Of a stretch of DNA of 64,000 nt, positions 7,982-19,314 are shown piece after piece. Position numbers and translations under genes: made by a program. Source of the stretch: Acidimicrobiia bacterium (GTDB taxonomy: Bacteria; Actinomycetota; Acidimicrobiia; IMCC26256; JAOSJM01); NCBI GenBank assembly GCA_027494165.1, contig JAOSJM010000005.1:1388461-1452460 (forward strand), written 5' to 3'. Every line of letters begins with the position of its first letter. Position 1 is the first letter of the stretch. The notes under the pieces were generated by a model, which saw only the letters and a program-made list of their open reading frames with translations, did not search any database and was not told the DNA's origin.

Positions 7982-9395
7982 CAGCGCCGCCGCCGCAACC
8001 GCCGACGAGCTCTGGGAGCGCGGGGCCGCGATGCTGCGATCGCAGCTCGCGGCGGCGACGTGGAACACCTGGTTCCACGGTGTCCGGCCGGTCGGCTACG
8101 ACAGCGGCGTCCTGACCTTGGGGATCCCCAGCTCGCTCGCGTGCGAGCGGATCCGCTCGAGCTACCTCGGCCTCATCACCGACACCCTGCGCGACACCAC
8201 CGGCCGCGACCTCGCGGTCGACCTGGTGGTGGAGACCGCGCCCCGGGACGACCAGCCCGTCGCGGTCCTCCACCCGCCCGACGCGACGCCGGCCGTGCCC
8301 ACCCAGCTCGCGGCCTCCGACGGGTCGGCCGACCGGGCCACCACCCCGGCCCGCCCGACCCGCACGCTCAACCCCCGGTACATGTTCTCGCACTTCGTCA
8401 TCGGGAGCTCCAACCGGTTCGCGCACGCGGCGGCTCTCTCGGTGGCCGAGTCGCCCGCCCGGTCCTACAACCCGCTCTTCATCTACGGTCCGGCCGGGCT
8501 CGGCAAGACCCACCTCCTCCACGCGATCGGGCATCACGTGCAGGAGATGTTCAAGAACATGCGGGTCCGCTACGTGTCGACCGAGGCGCTCATGAACGAG
8601 TTCGTCGACGCGCTGCGCACCAACACCACCCCGGAGTTCAAGCGCCGCTACCGCGAGGTCGACGTGCTCCTCGTCGACGACATCCAGTTCCTCGAGCGCA
8701 GCCAGCAGCTCCAAGAGGAGTTCTTCCACACGTTCAACTCCCTGCACGGCGCCGACAGCCAGATCGTCATCTCCTCGGACCGGCCGCCCAAGTCCATCGC
8801 GACGCTCGAGGACCGGCTCCGCAGCCGGTTCGAGTGGGGGCTGATCACCGACATCCAGCCGCCGGAGTTCGAGACCCGGCTCGCCATCCTCCGCAAGAAG
8901 GCCGAGGCCGAGCACCTCGAAGGCATCCCCGGCGACGTGCTCGCGTTCATCGCGTCCAACATCGTCGACAACGTCCGCGAGCTCGAGGGCGCCCTCATCC
9001 GCGTCGCCGCCTACTCCAGCCTCAACCGGGCTCCACTGTCCGAGGACGTCGCCCGCCACGTGCTGGCCGACCTGCTGCCCGCCACCAAGCCGCGGGTCAT
9101 CACACCCCAGCTCATCCTCGACGAGACGGCCAAGATGTTCGGCTGGACGGTCGAGGACCTGTGCGGCAAGAGCCGGCGCCGCCCGCTCGTCGTCGCCCGC
9201 CAGATCGGCATGTACGTCTTCCGCGAGCTCACCGACCTGAGCTACCCCCGCATCGCCGAGGAGTTCGGGGGCCGCGACCACACGACGGTGATGCACGCCG
9301 TCGAGAAGATCAAGCGCCTGATGACCGAACGCCACACGATCTTCGAGCAGGTCAACGAGCTCATCAGCCGCATCAAGCTCGGAACCGGTGGATAA
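7962..9395 (+). CDS. dnaA: Chromosomal replication initiator DnaA
   Basis: 477 residues. Domain I ([21 protein letters not shown]) is followed by a variable linker. The AAA+ domain III has Walker [10 protein letters not shown] near residue 176 and Walker [12 protein letters not shown] near 235, with SSDRPPKSI as sensor 1. Domain IV, which reads DnaA boxes, carries [16 protein letters not shown] near residue 435. DnaA-ATP multimerises on oriC and opens it. The GTG start at 7962 lies among DnaA boxes. The stop codon sits within another box-like sequence that begins the dnaA-dnaN origin spacer. Length and motifs are normal. Confidence 0.98.
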   Translation: MDLPVDNSAAAATADELWERGAAMLRSQLAAATWNTWFHGVRPVGYDSGVLTLGIPSSLACERIRSSYLGLITDTLRDTTGRDLAVDLVVETAPRDDQPVAVLHPPDATPAVPTQLAASDGSADRATTPARPTRTLNPRYMFSHFVIGSSNRFAHAAALSVAESPARSYNPLFIYGPAGLGKTHLLHAIGHHVQEMFKNMRVRYVSTEALMNEFVDALRTNTTPEFKRRYREVDVLLVDDIQFLERSQQLQEEFFHTFNSLHGADSQIVISSDRPPKSIATLEDRLRSRFEWGLITDIQPPEFETRLAILRKKAEAEHLEGIPGDVLAFIASNIVDNVRELEGALIRVAAYSSLNRAPLSEDVARHVLADLLPATKPRVITPQLILDETAKMFGWTVEDLCGKSRRRPLVVARQIGMYVFRELTDLSYPRIAEEFGGRDHTTVMHAVEKIKRLMTERHTIFEQVNELISRIKLGTGG

Positions 9396-9605
9396 GGCTG
9401 TGGAAGCTTGGGGATATCCTCGCCCACCGGTGTACGACGCGCTCGCCGTGGCGAACGCCGCGGTCGGGCCTGGGGACGACTGGGGACGGACCCGGGACGA
9501 CGATCCTGCCGCTGACCTGGGACATCACCGGACTGTCCCCAATCCACAGCCCCTACGACTACGACAAGAAGATCCTCTCTTCTTCTTGTTCGAGGGAGGT
9601 TCCTC
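9387..9605. other. oriC: Probable oriC between dnaA and dnaN
   Basis: The dnaA-dnaN spacer is the usual actinobacterial origin. It begins with GGTGGATAA (complement TTATCCACC, one mismatch from the classical DnaA box) at 9387-9395. Weaker box-like words follow, such as TGTGGAAGC at 9400, CTGTCCCCA at 9533 and AATCCACAG at 9541. The segment 9550-9592 is the least GC-rich part and could be the unwinding element. It also contains a hairpin, listed separately. Boundaries are approximate. Confidence 0.7.
9564..9589 (+). other. Inverted repeat before dnaN
   Basis: ACAAGAAGA and TCTTCTTGT form a perfect 9-bp stem with an 8-base loop, ending a few bases before the GGGAGG ribosome binding site of dnaN. 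It could attenuate dnaN translation, act as a weak terminator for dnaA, or be part of the origin. Its AT-rich stem stands out in this GC-rich setting. Confidence 0.6.
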
Positions 9606-10703
9606 GTGAAGTTCCGGTGCGAGCGCGACACCTTGGCCGAGGCGATCGTCACCGCCCAGCGAGCGGTGGCGTCCCGGACGGGAGCGCTGCCGGTGCTCTC
9701 CGGACTGCGTGCCTCGGTGAGCGGCGACAGCCTGGAGCTGGTGGGGTCCGACCTCGAGCTGACGATCCGGGTGCGGATCCCGGCCCAGGGCGAGGTCGAC
9801 GGTACGACGGTGCTGCCGGCCCGGTTGACGAGCGAGATCATCCGGGCCGTGGAACCGGGCGTGGTGCAGTTCACGCTGGAGGACGAAGAGGCGCGCATCG
9901 AAGCCGGACGGTCGAGCTTCACGGTCCGGGTGCTCTCGGGCGACGAGTTCCCTCGCCTCCCCGAGGTGTCGGAGCCGGGAGTGCGGGTGGAGGCGGCGGC
10001 GCTGGCCGAGGCGTTGCGGCAGGTCGTGCCGGCGGCGTCGAGGGACGAGGCCCGCCCGATCCTCACCGGCGTGCTCCTCACCGCGTCCCCGACGGGGCTC
10101 CGCCTCGTGGCCACGGACTCCTACCGGCTCGCGGTCCGGGACCTGCGCGGGGTGAGCATGTTGCAGGAGGGTCAGCGGGTGCTGGTCCCGGCCAAGGGCC
10201 TCGCCGAGGTGCAGCGCCTCCTCGGCGACGGCGAGATCGACGTGGTGCTCGCCGAGCGTGACGTCGTGTTCCGGATCGGGGCCACCGAGGTCACGACCCG
10301 GCTCATCGAGGGGGAGTTCCCGAACTACGAGCAGCTCATTCCGAGCGGCTATCCCAACCGTCTCACCGTGAGCCGCGAGGCGCTCTCCGACGCGGTGAAG
10401 CGGGTCCGGATCGTCGGGCAGGCCCGGGACCGGTCCCCCATCCGGTTGGCGATGAGCAGCGAGGGCCTCGAGTTGACGGCGGCGGCCCAGGAGGTGGGGG
10501 AGGCCCACGAGGTCGTGGACGCCAAGTACGAGGGCAGCGAGCTGGTCGTGGCCTTCGACTCCCAGTTCCTGATCGACGGCCTCGAGGCGGCCGACGGCGG
10601 CGAGGTGGTCGTCGAGACGCTCGACCCGTTGAAGCCGGCGACGCTGCGGCCCATCGAGAGCGCCGACTACCTCTACCTGCTCATGCCGGTGCGGATCTCC
10701 TGA
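9606..10703 (+). CDS. dnaN: DNA polymerase III beta subunit (sliding clamp)
   Basis: 365 residues, the normal length for three clamp domains. It begins with KFRCERDTLAEAI and shows the usual landmarks PVLSGLRASVSGD, LTGVLLTASPTGLRLVATDS, then LIEGEFPNYEQLIPS, and ends YLYLLMPVRIS, the conserved clamp C-terminus. The dimeric ring encircles DNA and tethers polymerase III. The GTG start has GGGAGG 6 nt upstream. recF follows 25 nt downstream. Confidence 0.97.
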   Translation: MKFRCERDTLAEAIVTAQRAVASRTGALPVLSGLRASVSGDSLELVGSDLELTIRVRIPAQGEVDGTTVLPARLTSEIIRAVEPGVVQFTLEDEEARIEAGRSSFTVRVLSGDEFPRLPEVSEPGVRVEAAALAEALRQVVPAASRDEARPILTGVLLTASPTGLRLVATDSYRLAVRDLRGVSMLQEGQRVLVPAKGLAEVQRLLGDGEIDVVLAERDVVFRIGATEVTTRLIEGEFPNYEQLIPSGYPNRLTVSREALSDAVKRVRIVGQARDRSPIRLAMSSEGLELTAAAQEVGEAHEVVDAKYEGSELVVAFDSQFLIDGLEAADGGEVVVETLDPLKPATLRPIESADYLYLLMPVRIS

Positions 10704-10728
10704 CCCGCACCGGTCGCACCGGTACCCC

Positions 10729-11827
10729 ATGAGGGTCCAGCGGGTCTGGCTGACCGACTTCCGCTGCTACGAGGCGCTCGACGTCGCGTTCCCGCCGGGG
10801 TGCACGCTCATCGTCGGCGGGAACGGCGAGGGGGAAGACCAGCCTCCTCGAGGCGGTGTCGTGGGCGGCCACCGCGAGGTCGTTGCGGGGGGTGCCCGAC
10901 GCGGCGCTGGTCCGCTCGGGCGCGGAGCGGGCGATCCTCCGGGTGCAGCTCGAGCGGGCCGGGAGCGAGGCCCTCGTCGAGGCGGAGATCCGGGCCGCCG
11001 GACGCAACCGGGTGCAGCTCAACCGCAAGCCGCTGCCACGGTTGCGGGACCTCGCGGCGCACCTGCGGGTCACGGTGTTCGCCCCCGACGACGTGCAACT
11101 CGTGAAGGGCGGGCCGTCGGAGCGGCGGGCGTACCTCGACGACCTGCTCGTGGCGGTCGCGCCGCGCTTCGCGGCGACGCGCGCCGACGTCGAGCGCATC
11201 GTGCGCCACCGCAACACCCTCCTGCGCGGTGGGGTGCGCAGCGAGGAGGACCGCACGACGCTGGCCGTGTTCGACGAGCAGCTCGCCCGGGCCGGCGGGG
11301 AGATGGTCCGCGGCCGCCTCCGGTTGGTGGCGCGGCTCGGGCCCGAGGTCGACGCCTCCTACCGGGCGCTCGCCCGGGAGGACCCGGGGGTGGAGGTCGG
11401 CTACGAGTCCGAGTGGGCGGGGGAGGACCCCGGGGCGCTCGAGGATCGGCTCCGGGAGGCGCTCGGCGCTCGCCGCCGCGCGGAGCTGGAGCGTGGCGTC
11501 ACCCTGGCCGGTCCCCACCGCGACGAGCTCCGCCTCGGGTTGGGGGGCCTGGACGCACGTTCCCACGCGTCGCAGGGCGAGCAGCGGACGCTGGCCCTGG
11601 CCCTGCGGCTGGCCGGCCACCGGGTGTGCACGGACGTGGTGGGGGAGGAGCCGGTGCTGCTGCTCGACGACGTGTTCAGCGAGCTCGACCCGGGACGGGC
11701 CGCGGCGCTCGTCGAGCACCTGCCGCCGGGCCAGACGCTCCTCACCAGCGCCGGCATCGTGCCCGACGGCATCGTGCCGCAGTGTCGCCTGAGGGTGACG
11801 CACGGCCGGCTGGAGGAGGTCGCGTGA
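10729..11827 (+). CDS. recF: DNA replication and repair protein RecF (frame break in Walker A)
   Basis: From ATG at 10729 the sequence reads as RecF up to the P-loop GGNGEG. A five-G run at 10830-10834 then shifts the frame. Dropping one G gives GGNGEGKTSLLEAVSWAATA and continues without interruption to 11827. The repaired protein is about 365 residues, the family norm. It has the ABC-type signature ASQGEQRTLALALRLAGH and Walker B PVLLLDDVFSELD. RecF loads RecA at gaps and is encoded next to dnaN as usual. Because the lesion sits in a short homopolymer of an otherwise perfect gene, I read it as sequence error, not loss of function. Confidence 0.92.
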
Positions 11828-12173
11828 CCGCCGGGCGAGGTCGGCGGGGGGTGGCCGCGCGGGAGGCGACGAGCCGGTCCCGCTCACCGACAGCCTGGCT
11901 CGGGTGGCCCACGAGCTGGGGTTGGCCGACCCGGGGACGCTCGCGGTCGTGACGGGCGGGTGGGACGACCTCGTGGGCGGCGCCCTCGCGACGCACGCCC
12001 GGCCGCGCTCGCTGCGGGCCGGCGTGCTCGTGGTGGAGGTCGACGGCGCCCAGTGGGCGACGGAGCTGCGCTACCTCGAGGCGGCCCTCCTGGAGCGGCT
12101 GGCCTCCGTCGTGGGCGAGGGGGTGGTGACCGGCCTGCGGGTCGTCGTGGGCCACGCCGGGCCGCCCGCCTGA
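11824..12173 (+). CDS. DUF721 family protein (frame break near start)
   Basis: The gene between recF and gyrB in actinobacteria encodes a DUF721 (DciA-related) protein, and the 3' frame matches: PVPLTDSLARVAHELGL, then VTGGWDDLVGGALATHARP, then LRYLEAALLERLASVVGEGV. The likely GTG start at 11824 overlaps the recF stop (GTGA) but is one base out of frame. One extra G in the six-G run at 11846-11851 would join them into about 116 residues. Without that repair the only in-frame start is GTG at 11904, which trims the domain. DciA proteins load the replicative helicase; that role is not shown here. Confidence 0.75.
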
Positions 12174-12242
12174 AGGCCGGCGCCGGGAGGGCGCACCCGG
12201 CCCGGCGCGGTGCGCGCGGTCCGGGGCGTTCGCGGCGTCGTC

Positions 12243-12251
12243 TGGTACACT
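12243..12251 (+). promoter_or_regulatory. Possible extended -10 promoter for gyrB
   Basis: TGGTACACT resembles an extended -10 element (TGn plus TACACT) about 95 bases upstream of the gyrB start. No good -35 is visible, which is typical of extended -10 promoters. It sits in the only spacer between the recF group and gyrB. Confidence 0.4.
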
Positions 12252-12340
12252 CGATGGGTAAGGTCATGGGCTCTGACCTGGACTTTCCCCCGGAGAGCGC
12301 CGCCCGTCGGGCCCACCGTCCGTCCCCCCGAGCGAGGTAG

Positions 12341-14248
<1,908 letters not shown>

Positions 14249-14338
14249 GGGCGGTCCGGAGGATGCCCGTGCGACCCGCGCCGGCCGGCGGGCGCGGTCC
14301 GGGCCGAGCCCGCTGACGAGGAGGAAGGCCACAACCGC

Positions 14339-16801
14339 ATGCCCGACGACGGGATCCAGCAGACGCTGGGGAACATCGAGCCGATCGAGATCCAGGAAGA
14401 GATGGAGCGCTCCTTCCTGGACTACGCCATGTCGGTCATCACCTCGCGGGCCCTGCCCGACGCCCGCGACGGCCTGAAGCCCGTGCACCGCCGGATCCTC
14501 TACGGGATGTACGAGCAGGGGCTGCGTCCCGACCGCCCACACAAGAAGTGCGCCCAGGCCGTGGGACAGGTGATGTCCTTCTACCACCCGCACGGGGACT
14601 CCGCGATCTACGACGCGCTGGCCCGCATGGCCCAGGACTTCTCGTTGCGGTACCCGCTGGTCGACGGGCACGGGAACTTCGGTTCCCCCGATCCCAACGA
14701 CCGCCCGGCGGCCATGCGCTACACCGAGTCCCGGCTGGCCCCGCTCGCGATGGAGCTCCTCGGGGAGATCGACGAGGACACGGTCGACTTCGCCGAGACC
14801 TACGACGGGCAGAACCGCGAGCCCGCCGTGCTCCCGGCCCGGTTCCCCAACCTGCTGGTCAACGGGGTCGGGGGATCGCGGTCGGCATGGCCACGAACAT
14901 CCCACCGCACAACCTGCGGGAGATCGTCGACGCGGCCCTGCACGTGCTCGACCACCCCGACGCCACCGCCGACGACCTGCTCCAGCACGTGCAGGGCCCC
15001 GACTTCCCCACGGGCGGCCTGATCCTGGGGCGGTCGGGCATCCTCGACGCGTACCGGACCGGGCGGGGCTCGGTCCGGATGCGCGCGGTCGCGGAGATCG
15101 AGGAGGACCGTCGCGGCGCGCAGCGGATCGTGGTGTCGGCGGTCCCCTACCAGACGTCGGTCGAGGTGATCGGCCAGAAGGTCGCAGAGCTCGTGAACGA
15201 CCGGAGGGTCGAGGGGATCCGTGACGTCCGCAACGAGTCGTCGGGTGACCGGGTGCGTCTGGTCGTCGAGCTCAAGCGCGACGCCAACGCCCAGGTCGTG
15301 CTCAACCAGCTCTACAAGCACACGCCGATGCAGACGACGTTCGCGGTCCACATGCTGGCGCTCGTCGACGGCGTCCCGCGGCTGCTGAACCTGGCCCAGA
15401 TGGTGGGGGTCTACGTCGGCCACCGGGTCGAGGTCGTGCGGCGCCGCAGCGAGTACCGGCTGGGCAAGGCGCGCGACCGCGCCCACATCGTCGAGGGCCT
15501 CCTGCGCGCCCTCGACATGATCGACGCCATCATCGCCCTCATCCGGGGATCCGAGGACGCCGAGGCAGCCCGCGAGGGCCTGATGGCCGAGCCGTTCTCC
15601 TTCTCCGAGGTGCAGGCGCGCCACATCCTCGACATGCAGCTCCGGCGGCTGGCCCAGCTCGAGGGCCGGAAGCTGCAGGAGGAGCACGACGAGCTGCTCG
15701 CCACCATCGCCGGGCTCGAGGCGATCCTGGCCGACGAGGCGAAGCTGCGCGGCGTCGTCAAGGAGGAGCTCACCGACGTGCGGGACCGGTTCGGCGACGA
15801 CCGTCGCACGCTGGTCACGATCGACACCGGCGAGCTCGACGAGCTCGACCTCATCGAGGACGAGGAGGTCGTCGTCGTCCTCTCCCACAAGGGCTACGTG
15901 AAGACCGTGAGCGCCGACGCGTTCCGGCGCCAGGGGCGCGGTGGCCGGGGGTGTGGCCGGGGCGAAGCTGCGCGAGGAGGACCACGTCGAGCACCTGCTC
16001 GCCACCACCGCGCACTCGTACCTGCTGTTCTTCTCGAACCGGGGAAGGGTGTACCGGATCCGGGCCCACGAGATCCCGATGAAGGACCGCACGGCCCGCG
16101 GCACCGCGCTCGTGAACCTGATCCCCCTCCAGCCCGGTGAGCGGATCCAGGCCATCATCGACACCCGCACCTACGAGGAGGGTGCCTACCTGTTCTTCGC
16201 CACCCGGCAGGGGATCGTGAAGAAGACCCGCATGGGCGAGTACGACTCGTCGCTGCGCACGGGGCTCATCGCGATCAACCTCCGTGACGACGACGAGCTG
16301 GTGAGGGTCATCCAGACGAGCGGGAGCGACGAGATCATCATGGTGTCCCGCAACGGCATGGCCATCCGGTTCTCCGAGGACGACGTCCGGCCGATGGGGC
16401 GGGCGACCGCCGGCGTTCGGGGCATGAGGCTCCGGCCCGGCGACGCGGTCGTGAGCTGCGCCGTGGCCACCGACGAGGGGGTCATGCTCTTCGTCAGCTC
16501 GAGCGGGCACGGCAAGCGGACCGCGCTGGCGCACTTCCACCGGCAGGGCCGCGGCGGCCAGGGGGTCCGTGGCATGAAGATGACGGCCGCGCGTGGCGAG
16601 GTCGTGGCCGCGTTTACCGTTGGGCCCGACGAGGAGATCCTCGTGTTCTCCTCCAGTGGAAATATCATTCGCATGGGAGTCGACGAGATCTCCTCCCAGG
16701 GACGTGACGCGACCGGCGTGCGAGTGGCGAGGCTCGCCGAGGGCGAGACGGTGGTCGCGGTGGCTCCGGTGCTCGAGACCGACGAGGGAGAGGACGCCTA
16801 G
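14339..16801 (+). CDS. gyrA: DNA gyrase subunit A (two compensating frame breaks)
   Basis: The gene spans 821 codons counting both lesions. The first part is normal: [20 protein letters not shown], then [20 protein letters not shown], then the catalytic-tyrosine segment [12 protein letters not shown] near residue 128. The frame breaks at the five-G run 14870-14874, where [13 protein letters not shown] needs one more G. It breaks back at 15947-15951, where [14 protein letters not shown] needs one G fewer. After that the six-bladed C-terminal DNA-wrapping domain runs to 16801. Ser and Asp in the quinolone-determining region match the susceptible type. Two opposite single-G errors in an essential gene indicate sequence error. 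Confidence 0.94.
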
Positions 16802-16807
16802 CGGACC

Positions 16808-17263
16808 ATGGGCCTGGCCGTCGGGCAAGCGAAGGAGACCAAGCGGTCCCGCCGCAAGCAGCGGACCGTGGTGGTGGCCGCGGGGCGGACCGGGCCGCAG
16901 GAGCGGCGGTACCGCCAGAAGGTCAAGAAGGTCGACCTCTGGTCGGTGCTGAAGCTGTCACTGTGCTTCTACTTCTGCGCGTTGGTGGTGACGATCCTGG
17001 CCGGCGTCGTCCTGTGGCTCGTGGCGTCGGGGTTCGGGGTCATCGAGAACGTCGAGGACTTCATGCGGGAGCTCCTCAGCTCCGAGGACTTCGAGTTCCT
17101 CTCCTCGACGATCCTCGAGGGCGCGGCGCTCATCGGCCTCGTGCTGGTCGCGCTCATGACGATCATCACCGTGCTCGCCGCCGCCCTCTACAACCTGTTC
17201 TCCGAGATGGTCGGCGGCCTGGAGGTCACGGTCGTCGAGGACGAGGACGCCCACGCGGTCTGA
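16808..17263 (+). CDS. DUF3566 membrane protein
   Basis: 151 residues. A basic N-terminus (KRSRRKQR, then RRYRQKVKKVD) precedes two transmembrane segments, LKLSLCFYFCALVVTILAG near residues 48-70 and GLVLVALMTIITVLAAALY near 112-130. Between them is GVIENVEDFMRELL. This matches the DUF3566 family, consistently encoded directly after gyrA in actinobacteria. It begins 6 nt after the gyrA stop and is probably cotranscribed. Its function is not established. Confidence 0.88.
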   Translation: MGLAVGQAKETKRSRRKQRTVVVAAGRTGPQERRYRQKVKKVDLWSVLKLSLCFYFCALVVTILAGVVLWLVASGFGVIENVEDFMRELLSSEDFEFLSSTILEGAALIGLVLVALMTIITVLAAALYNLFSEMVGGLEVTVVEDEDAHAV

Positions 17264-17336
17264 GCGGGGCGCCTCCCCGGGCGCCGGTCGTGCCCGGGGG
17301 AGCCGGGGAGCGGGGCTGGTACGATCGGCGGGCCCC

Positions 17337-17410
<74 letters not shown>

Positions 17411-17417
17411 CCGGATC

Positions 17418-17441
17418 GGCCCGCCGGAGCACCGGCGGGCC
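17418..17441 (+). terminator. Hairpin downstream of tRNA-Ile
   Basis: GGCCCGCCGG and CCGGCGGGCC form a perfect 10-bp stem with a 4-base loop, starting 8 bases after the tRNA. There is no T-tract, as is common for terminator-like hairpins in high-GC actinobacteria. Confidence 0.65.
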
Positions 17442-17624
17442 GTCGCGCGCCGGGGGTCGGTCGTCCCCGTCCCTCGCCGGCGCCCGGGGCCCGCCCTGCG
17501 CACGCCGTGGAGGGGATCCCGAGCCCGCGGACCCCGGGGCCGGAGACCCTTCGGCCCGATCCGCGGCGGGAGCTCCCCGGCCGATCGATCCCGGCACCAC
17601 GAGGCGGGGCAGGGCGAAAATCGT

Positions 17625-17653
17625 TTGACTATGACGATCGGTCTACCTACACT
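17625..17653 (+). promoter_or_regulatory. Strong sigma-70-type promoter
   Basis: TTGACT at 17625-17630, a 17-base spacer, then TACACT at 17648-17653 is close to the vegetative consensus. The expected transcription start falls at about 17660, the A of the next ATG, so the transcript would be leaderless. It is the clearest promoter I see in the window. Confidence 0.8.
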
Positions 17654-17681
17654 GAGCCCATGACTATGACGACCGGTCTAC
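17626..17681 (+). promoter_or_regulatory. Duplicated 21-bp operator-like direct repeats
   Basis: TGACTATGACGATCGGTCTA plus C at 17626-17646 recurs with one mismatch at 17661-17681. The first copy covers the -35 element and spacer and the second covers the start codon. Each has a dyad core (GATCGGTC, and the perfect palindrome GACCGGTC in copy two). The placement is what is expected of two repressor sites blocking RNA polymerase. Confidence 0.65.
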
Positions 17682-17896
17682 AGGAAGACCTGGCCCGGGA
17701 GACGGCCGCCGAGGGCGCGGACGACGGCGGATGGTGGGGACGGTTCGTCAGCGACGAGCGCGGGCTCGGCGCGTGGTCGACGTCCGGCGCCTTCTCGCTG
17801 CCGTCGGAAGCCCCGGCGAGCCGCCGGCTCCCCGGTGGGGAGCGCTACGCGGTGGCCGACGCGCTCACCCGGGCGATGGCGCTCCGTCCGTTCTGA
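17660..17896 (+). CDS. Small protein of unknown function
   Basis: 78 residues from ATG at 17660. The N-terminus is acidic (LQEDLARETAAEGADD), the middle holds GGWWGRFVSDERGLGAWST, and the C-terminus is YAVADALTRAMALRPF. It has no membrane segment, cysteine cluster or motif I recognise. Support for a real gene comes from the near-consensus promoter placed to give a leaderless message, and from the repeated operator-like sequence. Its tight promoter architecture suggests conditional expression. Confidence 0.6.
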   Translation: MTMTTGLQEDLARETAAEGADDGGWWGRFVSDERGLGAWSTSGAFSLPSEAPASRRLPGGERYAVADALTRAMALRPF

Positions 17897-17971
17897 CCCG
17901 CGCCGTGCCGGTCGCGGTGGCCCGTCGGGATCCCTCGGGTCCCGGGCCCGCGCACCGGTAGACTCGCCGGC

Positions 17972-18107
17972 GTGAAAGCCGTGCGCCGTGGACTCCTGGT
18001 TGCCGCCCTCGCCGTGCTCGTCGGCCTCGCGGTGAAGCTCCGGGGGAAGGGCGGCACGCCCCCAGGAGCGGGGGCTGGCGGGAGCTCGAGGGTCCCGAGT
18101 TCCGGTG
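17972..18107 (+). CDS. Small single-pass membrane protein (probable frame break)
   Basis: GTG at 17972 opens with KAVRRGLLVAALAVLVGLAV, a short basic tail plus one transmembrane helix. The frame as written runs on into the next gene as Arg-rich sequence. One additional C in the five-C run at 18059-18063 gives the ending SGGWRELEGPEFR, with a TGA that overlaps the GTG start of the next gene, about 45 residues in all. Other genes here show the same type of error, so I prefer the repaired reading. Function is unknown. Confidence 0.5.
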
Positions 18108-19112
18108 AGCGTCGTCCTGGTCGCGGGCGCGGGCGCCGTCGGCGTCCGGGCGGCGCGCCAGCTCGTCGAGACCCCCGGCGTCGAGAAGGTGGTCGTCGCC
18201 GAGCGCCGGGGTCACCGGGGTGAGGCCGTCGCCCGTGCCCTGGGGGACCGGGGCGAGGCGCTCCGCTGGCGGGCCGGGGACCCGTTGCCCGACGGGCTCG
18301 ACGTCGTCGTGTCGGCCCTCCCGACGCCCGCCGACGTCCGCGCGCTGAGCCAGGCCGTCGAGGCCGGGGTCCCGGCCGTGTCCTCGGCCGACGACCACCG
18401 GGGGCTCGAACAGCTCCTCGGCCTCGACGGCGCGGCACGAGCGGCCGGGGTCGGCGTGCTCGTGGGGTGCGGCCTGGCCCCGGGGCTGGCCGACGTGCTC
18501 GCCCGCCACGCCGCCGGGGCCCTCGACGAGGTCGACGAGGTCCACGTGGCCCGCTGCGGCGCCGCGGGGCGGGCTTCGGTGGCGGCCGTGGAACGAGCCC
18601 TGCACGAGCGGCCCGTCGACTGGGTCGAGGGTGGGTGGCGCACCGGGCGCCGCCCGACGCGCGAGCTGGTGTGGTTCCCCGACCCGGTGGGTGCCCAGGA
18701 GTGCGCGACGACCCCCGACGGGGTGGCGCTGCTCGTGCGGGCCTTCCCGGGCCTGGCCCGGGCGTCGGTCCGTCTCGGCGAGCCGCCCCGTTCCTCTCGC
18801 TGGCGCCGGCCGGGGGCCCGGCGGCACCACGACGAGTCCTCGTGGGGAGCGGTGCGGGTCGAGGTCTGGGGCCGGCGGGGGACCGCCCGGGAGGTCGTGG
18901 TCTACGGGGTCATCGAGCGGACCGCGGTGGCCGCCGGCACGGTGCTGGCCGTGGCCGCGGCGACGCTGGCGGGCCTGGTGCCCGGCGCGGGACCGGGGCT
19001 CGCCCCCGGGGTCCACGGCCTGGCCGAGGCCGTCGCCCCCGTCCCGTTCCTCGCCGAGCTCTCCCACCGGGGCGTGAAGGCCGCGGTGTTCGAGGGCGTC
19101 GGCGTGCACTGA
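18105..19112 (+). CDS. Saccharopine dehydrogenase-like NAD(P)-binding protein
   Basis: 335 residues. The Rossmann motif VVLVAGAGAVGVRAARQLVE is at the very N-terminus. DVVVSALPTPADVRALSQAV and PAVSSADDHRGLEQLLGLD follow, the pattern of saccharopine dehydrogenase NADP-binding domains, and GCGLAPGLADVLARHAAG is a family-typical segment. A hydrophobic helix (ERTAVAAGTVLAVAAATLAG) lies near residues 270-290. Substrate specificity cannot be read from sequence, and many such proteins are uncharacterised. It starts inside the stop of the small membrane protein before it and is probably cotranscribed. Confidence 0.72.
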   Translation: MSVVLVAGAGAVGVRAARQLVETPGVEKVVVAERRGHRGEAVARALGDRGEALRWRAGDPLPDGLDVVVSALPTPADVRALSQAVEAGVPAVSSADDHRGLEQLLGLDGAARAAGVGVLVGCGLAPGLADVLARHAAGALDEVDEVHVARCGAAGRASVAAVERALHERPVDWVEGGWRTGRRPTRELVWFPDPVGAQECATTPDGVALLVRAFPGLARASVRLGEPPRSSRWRRPGARRHHDESSWGAVRVEVWGRRGTAREVVVYGVIERTAVAAGTVLAVAAATLAGLVPGAGPGLAPGVHGLAEAVAPVPFLAELSHRGVKAAVFEGVGVH

Positions 19113-19203
19113 GCGCCGCCCCACCCGGCCCGGGCGTCCCGCGAGCCGGGCGGGATCGCGATACCGCCCGGGGCACGGGCCTATCGGGCCGCTCCGAGGA
19201 CGC

Positions 19204-19220
19204 ATCTCAGCTGTTGAGAT
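19204..19220. other. Short inverted repeat
   Basis: ATCTCA and TGAGAT flank a 5-base loop between two convergent genes. It could be a small terminator or an operator. Confidence 0.35.
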
Positions 19221-19314
19221 CGCCCCGTTCGGCCGGCGATCCCGGGTCGCCCGAGCGCTTCGTGGAGGGCGAACCCCTGTGGGTCCGGCCTGCGGCGCGC
19301 GGTGGCGCGCGGGT

